Both the position numbers and the translations under genes were made by a program. From assembly GCA_044375275.1 (NCBI GenBank), contig JBILMZ010000029.1, positions 1 through 21,416 on the forward strand: DNA of 21,416 nt, read 5' to 3'. The notes below the pieces were generated by a model. It ran no database searches, had not been told where the DNA came from, and saw nothing but the letters and a program-made list of their open reading frames with translations. This stretch comes from SZUA-430 sp044375275 (lineage in GTDB: Bacteria; Pseudomonadota; Alphaproteobacteria; Micropepsales; Micropepsaceae). How positions within the stretch are numbered: the first letter of the stretch is position 1; every line of letters begins with the position of its first letter. Positions 14,777-21,416 of the stretch are shown one piece after another.

Positions 14777-16063
14777 TCATTCCTTCGTACCGGAAGACGG
14801 TGCCACGAGGCGGCGCCGCAGGGGGTTGAGACCCAGGGCCAGGGCGATGAGCAGGACACCGCCCACGGTGAAGAACACGGCCTGGTCGAGCAGGCCGCCG
14901 AAGAGTTCGAAGTAGGTGTAGAGGACCCAGCCGCCGAAGGCGACGACCGACCAGTTGACGACGAAGCGATCGTCGAGGCGCGCGCCGCGCGAGAGGCTCC
15001 ACAGGATGACGATGAGCGTGCAGATCAGGTAGGGCAGTTCCGTATTGTCGGCGTCTCCGCGTGTTTGGGCGACATAGAACAGTGTCGCGCCCGCCGCGAA
15101 GATCGTGCCGGCGAGATCGAGGGCGTTTGCGCCCTTGCGTTGCATGGAAAGCGCCACAGCGCCGAGAGACAGCAGCGTCGTGATCCCCGCGAAGCCGAAC
15201 CACGTGGCTGACGTGCCTGCGGGATGGCCATCGAAGAGGTGCACGACAGAGAAGGCGGCCATGAACGCGAAGAAGGCATAGTGGCCCACCGTGAGGGCGA
15301 TGCCGTTGGGTCCCGGATCGCGGATCTGGCTGACGGACCAGATGAGGAGCGGCACGAAGACATAGATCGAGGCGATCTCGGCGCGGCTCCAGCCCAGCAG
15401 GGTCTGCAGGCTGTCATTGGAGACCACGAACCACATGATGAGGCTGAGCGCCGCCAGGTGAATGCCGGGCCGCCAGCCGAGCCAGGCCGCCTGCGCCGCG
15501 CAGACTGCCCAAAAGACAAGGAACTGGACGTGGACGGGGCCCTGGAACTCCGTTGACTCCTGGAAGGTCCAGTAACTTCCGATGGCGAGTGCCGCGCCGA
15601 GGGCCGCGTGCGAGGGCACGATGAGTGCTGCAGCGAGAGCGCCCATCGCCCAGAGCAGCGTGCCGTTCGGGTAGTGCGAATTGATGTTGTAGGTCTGCGC
15701 CACGAACCAGATATTGGCGCCAAACAGAAGTACGCCGAGGAGGATGAAAGCCTGCCCGATGAGGCCACGGCCCGAGGCGTTGAACATTACGGCGGCGGCG
15801 TAGGCGAGCCACATGCCGCCGAACAGGACCACGAGGCGTGCGGCCTTGGTCATGTCAGCCCAGTTGGCGCCGACGAAGCTGAGGGCGCCGGCACCGATCA
15901 GGATGGCGCCAAACACGGCGATGATCGTTTCAAGCCTGCCGGCCGATGATGAGTTGCCCACGCTGTCCAGGATCTTGTCCCTGTTTTCAGCGGGAACCAG
16001 CCCCTGGCTGATCCATGTGTCGAGGTCGCGCTTGAGCTGGCTGATGTAAAATGGTGGGCGCAT
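14777..16063 (-). CDS. DUF2157 multi-pass membrane protein
   Basis: A 428-residue inner membrane protein with a soluble N-terminus (LKRDLDTWISQGLVPAENRD, the DUF2157 start) and about 12 hydrophobic helices, including IIAVFGAILIGAGALSFVGA and ALIVPSHAALGAALAIGSYW. No enzymatic or transport motif is apparent. The ATG at 16063 begins the family domain and has AGGAACAGG upstream; a longer frame reaching to 16483 overlaps the RsmB gene and is not coding there. It precedes the GDYXXLXY gene with the arrangement TGA/ATG overlapping. The function of this pair is not known to me. Confidence 0.9.
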   Translation of the reverse strand: MRPPFYISQLKRDLDTWISQGLVPAENRDKILDSVGNSSSAGRLETIIAVFGAILIGAGALSFVGANWADMTKAARLVVLFGGMWLAYAAAVMFNASGRGLIGQAFILLGVLLFGANIWFVAQTYNINSHYPNGTLLWAMGALAAALIVPSHAALGAALAIGSYWTFQESTEFQGPVHVQFLVFWAVCAAQAAWLGWRPGIHLAALSLIMWFVVSNDSLQTLLGWSRAEIASIYVFVPLLIWSVSQIRDPGPNGIALTVGHYAFFAFMAAFSVVHLFDGHPAGTSATWFGFAGITTLLSLGAVALSMQRKGANALDLAGTIFAAGATLFYVAQTRGDADNTELPYLICTLIVILWSLSRGARLDDRFVVNWSVVAFGGWVLYTYFELFGGLLDQAVFFTVGGVLLIALALGLNPLRRRLVAPSSGTKE

Positions 16064-16134
16064 GGTGCAGGCCTGTTCCTGATCCGGTGACGCTATGGGA
16101 CCGCGTGCGAGGTTAGCACGATCATCCGTGGCAA

Positions 16135-17511
16135 CTATGCCCGAATTGAGGCTTTTCGCAAAACCGCCGCAAAGAAGCCGTCCGTGCCGTTCTGCGCGGG
16201 CGAAAGCCGGAGCTGGTCCGATGTCCCGCACGGCCAGGGAGTCGCGGAAACACGTGACCAGACCTCGCGGGCATCGACGGCTTCGAAGGCCGGGTTCGCG
16301 GCGAGGAAGCGGGCGACCTGGCTTTCGTTTTCCTCCGGCAGCAGCGAGCATGTGGCATACACCAGATGGCCGCCGGCATGCACGAAGCGGGACGCGCGCT
16401 GGAGAATCGACGCCTGGAGCGTGACGAGTTCGTCGATGTTGGCCGCGTGGGTTGACCAGCGCACATCCGGGTTGCGCCGCCATGAACCCGTGCCGGAGCA
16501 GGGGGCGTCGACGAGGACGCGGTGGAACTTGCCGTGGAGCTTCTTGATCTCCTTGTTGTCTTCCGGCGGCAGCTTGAGGCGTTCGGCGTTTTCGGCACCA
16601 GCGCGCTTCATGCGTACCTTGGCCCGTGCGAGGCGCACGTCGCTGATGTCGGTGGCTACAATATGTCCCCTGTTTTGCATGGCAGCCGCCAGCGCCAGTG
16701 TCTTGCCGCCGGTGCCAGAGCAGAAGTCCAGCACCTGCTGCCCGGGCTGGGCGTCGCAGAGCAGTGCGGCGAGTTGCGAAGCCTCGTCCTGGAACTCCAC
16801 CAGGCCGTCCTGGAAAGCGCGTGTCGCGGAGACATTTGTTTCAGGCGGACAGCGCAGGCCCCAGGGGCTCATGGATGTGGGGACAGCTTCGACCTTGTCC
16901 CAGTGAAGGCGCTTGATGCCCTCGGTGCGCGTCGCCTTGAGCGTGTTCACACGCAGGTCCACCGGCGGGATCTCGAGGGCTGCCTGCATCTCGCGGGCAA
17001 AGGATGCTCCCAGTGCCTTGCGCAGATGCGGTTCGAAGTGCGGAGGGCATTCCAGTCGCACGGCCTCGGGCATTGCCGGGTCATCCACGCGTCGGCGGGC
17101 GAGGCGGCGCATCAGGGCCAGGTCCTCGACGCCGGCGAGGTCGTCCCAATGTCCTCCGGTGGACGCGAAGACTTTCCAGGCCGACATCAGGGCCGAGGGT
17201 GTCGCCTCCAGTTTTTCCTGCTCAAGGTGCCAGGCCAGCCGGCCGCGATGGCGGTTGATGGCATAGAGGGTCTGGACGGTCTGGCGGCGTCCGGCCGGTG
17301 TCAGCGTGCCGGCCGTCTTGAGGGCGCGGGTGATCGCCTGGTCGAGCGAGGATCCCTTTGCCTGGTGAATCAGGCCGTCGGCAATTGCGGCCTGAGCGGC
17401 CGCTTCAGGGCCCTGCGCAGGCCTTGTTCGCTGATGTGATCGGTCACGCGGTGCGCTGTCCGCAGGTTTCCGGGCTTTTTTAGTCGCCTTATGTCGTTTG
17501 TTCGTTTGCAA
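16135..17511 (-). CDS. RsmB/NOP-family rRNA (cytosine-C5) methyltransferase
   Basis: A 458-residue SAM-dependent methyltransferase of the RsmB/Fmu family, which makes m5C in 16S rRNA (C967 in E. coli). Motifs, numbered from a start two codons upstream, are FCSGTGGKTLALAA (motif I, about 265-278), catalytic-region DAPCSGTGSWRRNPD with Cys340, and VYATCSLLPEENE with Cys390, giving the two cysteines of m5C enzymes. The N-terminus (to about 40) is basic and low complexity. No ATG or GTG fits the start: the choice is TTG at 17517 or 17511. GAGAGG lies 7 bases before the latter, so I prefer 17511. A stop in frame lies upstream at about 17563. It diverges from btaA. The exact target base is inferred, so I give no symbol. 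Confidence 0.92.
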   Translation of the reverse strand: MQTNKRHKATKKARKPADSAPRDRSHQRTRPAQGPEAAAQAAIADGLIHQAKGSSLDQAITRALKTAGTLTPAGRRQTVQTLYAINRHRGRLAWHLEQEKLEATPSALMSAWKVFASTGGHWDDLAGVEDLALMRRLARRRVDDPAMPEAVRLECPPHFEPHLRKALGASFAREMQAALEIPPVDLRVNTLKATRTEGIKRLHWDKVEAVPTSMSPWGLRCPPETNVSATRAFQDGLVEFQDEASQLAALLCDAQPGQQVLDFCSGTGGKTLALAAAMQNRGHIVATDISDVRLARAKVRMKRAGAENAERLKLPPEDNKEIKKLHGKFHRVLVDAPCSGTGSWRRNPDVRWSTHAANIDELVTLQASILQRASRFVHAGGHLVYATCSLLPEENESQVARFLAANPAFEAVDAREVWSRVSATPWPCGTSDQLRLSPAQNGTDGFFAAVLRKASIRA

Positions 17512-17611
17512 GGCCAAGCCTCTCGCATTAGATACACGGTTTCGCGGACTGATGCGCCTTCCTCATGAAAGCTGCGCCGCTCCGCCCAAGTGTGGATACA
17601 AGCATAATCCC

Positions 17612-18829
17612 ATGGCGAACAAACTTCTCAAGGAAGCCGCGGTCAACCACCGTTTGACGTCCAAGCGCGGCGTCATGGAACGCATGTTCACGATGATGTT
17701 CCAGGGTTTCGTGTACAACCAGATCTGGGAAGACCCGGATGTGGACATGGCGGCGCTGCGTCTCAGGCCCGACAGCCGCATCATCACGATCGCGTCAGGC
17801 GGATGCAACGTGGTGAATTACCTCGCCGGCAATCCGGCGCGGGTGATCGCGGTCGACCTGAACCCGAACCATATTGCGCTGACCCGCCTGAAGCTGGCGG
17901 CGCTGAAGTACCTCCCCACCTATGAGGACTTCTTCCAGTTCTTCGGCCACGCGAACACGCGCAAGAACCGCGAGAACTTCGACAATTACCTGGCGCATCG
18001 CCTCGATGACACAACGCGCCGTCACTGGCAGAAGTCGGCGCTGCTGCGTGGCCAGCGTATCAACATGTTCTCGAAGGACCTGTATCGGTACAGCCTGCTG
18101 GGTCGCTTCCTCGGCGTGCTGCAGACCGTCGCGCGCCTGCATGGCAAGCAGCTGAACGAGATGCTGGCGGCCAAGACAGTCGCCGAGCAGCGCGCAATCT
18201 TCAACCGCGTGATCGCGCCGCTGTTCGACTCGAAGCTGGTCAAGGCGCTGTCGCGCATGCCGGTCTCGTTCTATGCGCTGGGCATTCCGCCGGCGCAGTA
18301 CGACGAACTCGCCAAGGCCTCGAACGGTGATCCGGCGGGGCTGATACGCCAGCGCATCGAAAAGCTTGCCTGCGATTTCCCGCTGCAGAGCAACTACTTC
18401 GCCTGGCAGGCCTTTGGCCGGCGCTATGACACGCAGGACCGCCAGGGTGTTCCCGCGTATCTCCAGGAGAAGACCTACAACGTCGTGCGCGAGCGCGTGG
18501 ACCGGGTGGAAACCCACCTCGCCTCGATGACCGATTTCCTCGCCAAGCAGCCAGTGGCCAGCGTCGACTGCTATGTCCTGCTCGATGCGCAGGACTGGAT
18601 GAACGAGGAGCAGATCACGGCGCTGTGGGAGCAGATCACCCGGACGGCGGCGCCGAAGGCCCGCGTCATCTTCCGCACGGCTGGCCCCGACTCGCCGCTG
18701 GAGCGCAAGCTGCCGGCCGAACTGATCGGACGCTGGAACTACATGGCCGAGGAAGCCCAGCGCTTCCACGACCAGGACCGCTCGTCGATCTATGGCGGGT
18801 TCCACATCTACGAGCTGAAAGGCAACTGA
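17612..18829 (+). CDS. btaA: BtaA: SAM:diacylglycerol 3-amino-3-carboxypropyltransferase
   Basis: A 405-residue DUF3419/BtaA protein that transfers the 3-amino-3-carboxypropyl group of SAM to diacylglycerol, making diacylglycerylhomoserine, the first step to the betaine lipid DGTS. Recognisable parts are the N-terminal QGFVYNQIWEDPDVDMAAL (31-49), the Rossmann SAM region IITIASGGCNVVNYLAGNP and VIAVDLNPNH (58-87), and the C-terminal VLLDAQDWMN and RVIFRTAG segments. The length is close to Rhodobacter sphaeroides BtaA as I recall it. I chose the ATG at 17612, where the family domain begins (MANKLLKEAAVNHRL); an in-frame ATG upstream at 17552 has no clear ribosome site. Its stop and the btaB start share one base. 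No PhoB box is evident by eye. Confidence 0.93.
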   Translation: MANKLLKEAAVNHRLTSKRGVMERMFTMMFQGFVYNQIWEDPDVDMAALRLRPDSRIITIASGGCNVVNYLAGNPARVIAVDLNPNHIALTRLKLAALKYLPTYEDFFQFFGHANTRKNRENFDNYLAHRLDDTTRRHWQKSALLRGQRINMFSKDLYRYSLLGRFLGVLQTVARLHGKQLNEMLAAKTVAEQRAIFNRVIAPLFDSKLVKALSRMPVSFYALGIPPAQYDELAKASNGDPAGLIRQRIEKLACDFPLQSNYFAWQAFGRRYDTQDRQGVPAYLQEKTYNVVRERVDRVETHLASMTDFLAKQPVASVDCYVLLDAQDWMNEEQITALWEQITRTAAPKARVIFRTAGPDSPLERKLPAELIGRWNYMAEEAQRFHDQDRSSIYGGFHIYELKGN

Positions 18830-19494
18830 TGTCCGCTCCCGGCGCGCCCTCGAACGCCCACTCAGCGATGGACCAGATGTACCGCTATACGCGGCACATC
18901 TATGACTTCACGCGCAAGTACTACCTGTTCGGCCGTGACAAGCTGATCGAGGAGTTGCCCGTCAGTGATGGCGACCATATCTGCGAGGTCGGCTGTGGCA
19001 CGGCGCGCAATCTTGTCCTGCTCGCCCGCAAGCGTCCTGGCCTGCATCTCTATGGGATCGACGCGTCGGCGGAGATGCTCAAGACGGCGCAGGCCTCGGT
19101 GGAGGGCGCGGGTCTCGGCAGCAACATCAAGCTCGGGGCGGCGCTCTCGACGGATTTCTCGGCTGCGAAGCTTGGCCATTCCCGTCCGTTTGACCGCCTG
19201 ATCTATTCCTACTCGCTGTCGATGATGGATGACTGGCGCGAGGCGCTGGAGCATGGGCTTTCGGAGCTCAAGCCCGGCGGCACGATCCACGTCGTCGATT
19301 TCGGCGACCAGAAGGGCCTGCCCGGCTGGTTCCGGAAGCTGCTCAAGGGCTGGCTCGACCAGTTCCATGTCCGCTTCAGGCCGGAAGTCCGCCTCTGGTT
19401 TGAAGAGCAGCAGCGCAAGGGCCGTGGCGAGATGACCTACCGCGATGTGATGCGCGGATACGCCTACAGGCTGGATTTCCGCCTCAAGGGCTAA
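18829..19494 (+). CDS. btaB: BtaB: DGTS N-methyltransferase
   Basis: A 221-residue class I methyltransferase that should methylate diacylglycerylhomoserine three times to DGTS. Motif I is ICEVGCGTARN (51-61) with Asp78 in YGIDAS as the ribose ligand. LIYSYSLSMMDDWREAL (about 124-140) and LKPGGTIHVVDFGDQ (about 148-162) are the usual motif II/III region. The N-terminus MDQMYRYTRHIYDFTRKYYLFGRD is typical of BtaB-like proteins. The ATG at 18829 overlaps the btaA stop by one base (TGATG), which indicates coupling and a two-enzyme pathway. No terminator is clear before the tRNA 57 bases on. Confidence 0.93.
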   Translation: MSAPGAPSNAHSAMDQMYRYTRHIYDFTRKYYLFGRDKLIEELPVSDGDHICEVGCGTARNLVLLARKRPGLHLYGIDASAEMLKTAQASVEGAGLGSNIKLGAALSTDFSAAKLGHSRPFDRLIYSYSLSMMDDWREALEHGLSELKPGGTIHVVDFGDQKGLPGWFRKLLKGWLDQFHVRFRPEVRLWFEEQQRKGRGEMTYRDVMRGYAYRLDFRLKG

Positions 19495-19551
19495 AAGGGT
19501 TGCAACGCGCCCCGTGAAAGGGCAAAACACCCGCCCGCGAATACCGGGTAA

Positions 19552-19644
19552 GGAGCTGTGGCCGAGAGGCTGAAGGCGGCGGTTTGCTAAACCGTTATAC
19601 GATCAAAAGTCGTATCGAGGGTTCGAATCCCTCCGGCTCCGCCA
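19552..19644 (+). tRNA. tRNA-Ser (anticodon GCT)
   Basis: The acceptor 19552-19558 (GGAGCTG) pairs with CGGCTCC before the G discriminator and an encoded CCA (end 19644). The anticodon loop TTTGCTAAAC has anticodon GCT, reading AGC/AGU. The long variable arm (ATACGA paired with TCGTAT) is the type II hallmark of tRNA-Ser. The T loop is GTTCGAATC. Confidence 0.97.
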
Positions 19645-20128
19645 TCGCCCCTAGCCACAACTCTCTCTGCGGCTTGGGCGGTGCCAGAAAATCCAGTTGC
19701 ATTACAGGGTTGCCGCAAACTGGATCCGCACTGCGTTTCCTGGAAACTGACCGATTTTCTCTCCGAAAGCCCGAATAGTCTCCAGACCTCCGCACCGTGG
19801 CGATTTGGTGGGGAGCCGAGTGGTTTTTGGAGCGCCTCGGCAACCGGAACCAACCCAAGGCGAACCGGTGCCCTCCAAGCGAGCCGGCCTTTTTCAAGAC
19901 CCAGGCAGACCTGCCCAAAGGGCTTGAAGAACACTCTGTGGCGCTTCAGGCGGGCTCGACTGACGTTAGCTTCCCCGCCTGTCCTTGAGCAAACGGTGCG
20001 GCGGCAAGACCCCGCAATCCGGGAGAGGATTACGCGAAATCAGCACGTTAACGCCGTTACTTTTCCAAGTGTTAGCTACTTCAGCCTACTCTGTGTTCCA
20101 CTCAGGTTTCTTTGTCGAGATTTGCAGG
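19645..20128. other. Hairpin-rich gene-free stretch after tRNA-Ser
   Basis: This stretch has no convincing gene: its frames are short, and those on the minus strand that run into the tRNA are translation artefacts. It holds several inverted repeats: a perfect 8-bp one (19691-19698 with 19718-19725); GTTTCC-T-GGAAAC at 19735-19747; AGAAAATC at 19686-19693 facing GATTTTCT at 19753-19760; GCCGAG facing CTCGGC near 19815-19842; and GCCC-AAA-GGGC near 19913-19923. Base composition changes along it. The 3' end of a tRNA-Ser is a common integration site, so this could be a scar of a lost element. I found no repeat of the tRNA 3' end downstream. Confidence 0.5.
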
Positions 20129-20530
20129 ATGAACTACACATATGAACAGCAGGGTCGGCGCGCGATTGTGGGAATCGCGGTCGTGCTTGGCTTTGGCATG
20201 GCCGCTGTGGGCCTCGCTTATGGCGCGCCCTGGTATTTCACCGCGATTCCGACGCTGTCCGCGCTCATGGCGTTGGCGATCTTCATTCAGAACAGCCATA
20301 GCGGCCTGCGTCTTGAAGGCAACGCGCTGACGCTCTTCAAGGATCGGTGGCGCCGCGTCATCGATCTCGGGACCATCCGCGGCGTTCGCGTCACGCAATG
20401 GTCGGACGGTCAGCCCAGCATATGGCTCGATCTCGATAACGCGCCTGCCTACCGGCTGCCAGGCTACTGCTTCGGTTCGACGGCACCGCTCCTGGACGCC
20501 TTCCGGAAGCGCGGAATCGCCGTCGCCTAG
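20129..20530 (+). CDS. Hypothetical protein with two TM helices and a PH-like tail
   Basis: A 133-residue protein. Two adjacent hydrophobic helices (about 12-31 and 35-51) precede a soluble domain with beta-rich character: GLRLEGNALTLFKDRW, RRVIDLGTIRGVRVTQW, IWLDLDNAPAYRLPGY and a final helix LLDAFRKRG. This TM pair plus bPH-like fold (strands then a C-terminal helix) is common in bacterial PH-domain membrane proteins, but the assignment is by pattern only. The ATG at 20129 starts the protein naturally; GAGA lies about 9 bases upstream. It is 7 bases before the next gene and probably shares its transcript. Function unknown. Confidence 0.7.
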   Translation: MNYTYEQQGRRAIVGIAVVLGFGMAAVGLAYGAPWYFTAIPTLSALMALAIFIQNSHSGLRLEGNALTLFKDRWRRVIDLGTIRGVRVTQWSDGQPSIWLDLDNAPAYRLPGYCFGSTAPLLDAFRKRGIAVA

Positions 20531-20536
20531 GAGGGT

Positions 20537-20923
20537 ATGGACATCGTGGAATCCATCATCCTGCTGCTGACCATCCTGATTTCGTGGCTGCTCGTCCTGA
20601 CGCCACCCGTTGCTGTCTGGCGCTCACTCTTGATGCCGGCCTCGGGACGGGCGGCATGGCTCTATCCCGCGCTGGCGTTGATTGGCCCCTCCGTCGCCGC
20701 CTTTATCTTCGTCGTATTGATGTGGCTCCCGGCCTATTCAGGGCAATGCGGAGGCTGGCTCGGAGAGACCTCCCCATGCAGCGGTTTCGGCGAGTATGCG
20801 ACAGAGACCATGTTCTGGGCCGCCATGAGCATGGTCATGCCTAGCCTCCTCGGGATGCTGCTTGGCGTCTGTGTGCTGATCGTTTTGTTGATCAGGCACC
20901 GCATGTCCCGCCTGGCTGCGTGA
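20537..20923 (+). CDS. Hypothetical membrane protein
   Basis: A 128-residue, strongly hydrophobic protein with three or four helices (about 5-28, 41-64, 90-118 and possibly a split of the last). A polar loop with two cysteines (SGQCGGWLGETSPCSG, about 68-83) between helices faces outside if the usual topology holds and could form a disulfide. Family not recognised. GGAGGG precedes the ATG at 20537 closely, and the gene begins seven bases after the stop of the preceding gene, so they form one transcription unit. The following gene starts 12 bases after its stop. Confidence 0.7.
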   Translation: MDIVESIILLLTILISWLLVLTPPVAVWRSLLMPASGRAAWLYPALALIGPSVAAFIFVVLMWLPAYSGQCGGWLGETSPCSGFGEYATETMFWAAMSMVMPSLLGMLLGVCVLIVLLIRHRMSRLAA

Positions 20924-20935
20924 ACAGAGGGCACC

Positions 20936-21416
20936 ATGACCCATTTCAGATGCCTTATTCGTGGCGAGGGCTTTCTGGGTATCCTCGAGGGGCGCGACGG
21001 CCCGATCGGCTTCTATGTCAACCGCCCGGTCGAGGCGGTCGATGCCGAGCAGGCCCGCCTAGCTGTCCTCGACGTGTTCGAAGCGGAGCTTGCAACACGA
21101 GGCTGGGTGGACAAGGGCGGGCGTGTCGTTGTCGAGGAAATCGACAAGATCGAGGCGTCCGAAATTGCCTCGATCGCGCAGGGCTTCGTGGTCTTTCTGG
21201 AGGCGGATACCGACGCCGAGCCCGGGGAGGTGGACCTGCAACCGCCGTTCTTGCTGATCGCGGCCTGGGGGTTCTCGGTACATTGCGATGCGCTGCCCGA
21301 GCCATGGATGATGACCAGCACGGCCATGGACAGTTTCCGCAACGCTATCTGCTACGACACCTCAGGAACGGCCTGCACCATCACCGATGTAGTCCCGCTT
21401 CGCCACATGACACTGT
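20936..21416 (+). CDS. Hypothetical protein (N-terminal part)
   Basis: The frame opens at ATG 20936 with AGAGGG 4 bases upstream and runs off the right edge with no stop, giving 160 residues. The protein begins THFRCLIRGEGFLGILEGRD and continues through acidic segments (VEEIDKIEASEIASIAQ, LEADTDAEPGEVDL). It has no signal peptide or transmembrane segment in the visible part, so it is probably cytoplasmic. I do not recognise the family. It is the third of three tightly spaced plus-strand genes after the tRNA, and the spacing suggests an operon with the two membrane proteins. Confidence 0.65.
   Translation, partial: MTHFRCLIRGEGFLGILEGRDGPIGFYVNRPVEAVDAEQARLAVLDVFEAELATRGWVDKGGRVVVEEIDKIEASEIASIAQGFVVFLEADTDAEPGEVDLQPPFLLIAAWGFSVHCDALPEPWMMTSTAMDSFRNAICYDTSGTACTITDVVPLRHMTL

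Noticed and set aside
17560..17611. Possible Pho box upstream of btaA (CTTTCAT half-site on the minus strand)
   Set aside because: Only one half-site resembles the pho consensus and the second does not follow at the right distance.
19587..19934. Minus-strand open frames reading GIRTLDTTFDRI or GFEPSIRLLIV
   Set aside because: They run through the reverse strand of tRNA-Ser. The AEGIRTLD-type peptide is a well-known artefact of translating tRNA-Ser genes, not a protein.
19681..20145. Plus-strand open frame of 154 codons after the tRNA
   Set aside because: No ribosome site, low-complexity basic sequence, and it overlaps the start of the following gene in another frame.

Overview
The window is GC-rich, gene-dense bacterial chromosome and most likely comes from an alphaproteobacterium. 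That inference rests on the gene families present: a PAS_5-type PAS protein, a BtaA/BtaB betaine-lipid pair, a DUF4389 protein, a GMC alcohol dehydrogenase, a PhoX phosphatase and an OmpA protein with an N-terminal small barrel. No rRNA or other marker fixes the genus; a Hyphomonadaceae-like or related lineage is a guess. I see no phage, transposase or CRISPR array.

Layout. Positions 1-1485 hold the start of a membrane-anchored protein (minus strand, cut by the window edge) and an OmpA-family protein with a clear terminator. A gene-free stretch (1486-1949) follows, then a SemiSWEET sugar transporter that diverges from a gamma-carbonic-anhydrase-like gene. Downstream of the latter, probably in the same operon, is a large PhoX phosphatase with a Tat/lipoprotein leader. 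A PAS_5 regulator, a small secreted protein, a GMC oxidoreductase, a double-PilZ protein and a CaiD-like enoyl-CoA hydratase fill 4973-9330.

From 9425 comes the most unusual protein of the window: an N-terminal GYF_2-like domain joined by an Ala-rich linker to a Cas2/SinR-like ferredoxin-fold domain. It converges on a TRIC-type (UPF0126) channel gene. A dense plus-strand run (11016-14147) encodes a 2-hydroxychromene-2-carboxylate isomerase-like thioredoxin-fold protein, a rhomboid protease overlapping it by one base, a two-TM protein whose stop overlaps the start of an ECF sigma factor, a short membrane protein overlapping the sigma gene, and a DUF4389 protein. It ends in a strong terminator.

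On the minus strand, DUF2157 and GDYXXLXY membrane proteins form a tight pair, and an RsmB-family rRNA m5C methyltransferase with a TTG start lies upstream of them. Diverging from that gene, btaA and btaB overlap by one base and encode the two enzymes of DGTS betaine-lipid synthesis. With phoX in the same window this gives a phosphate-sparing theme: phosphate release from esters and replacement of phospholipids. A tRNA-Ser(GCT) follows, then a hairpin-rich gene-free stretch, then three tightly spaced genes of unknown function (two small membrane proteins and a protein cut by the window edge). This tRNA-flanking block is the likeliest accessory region.
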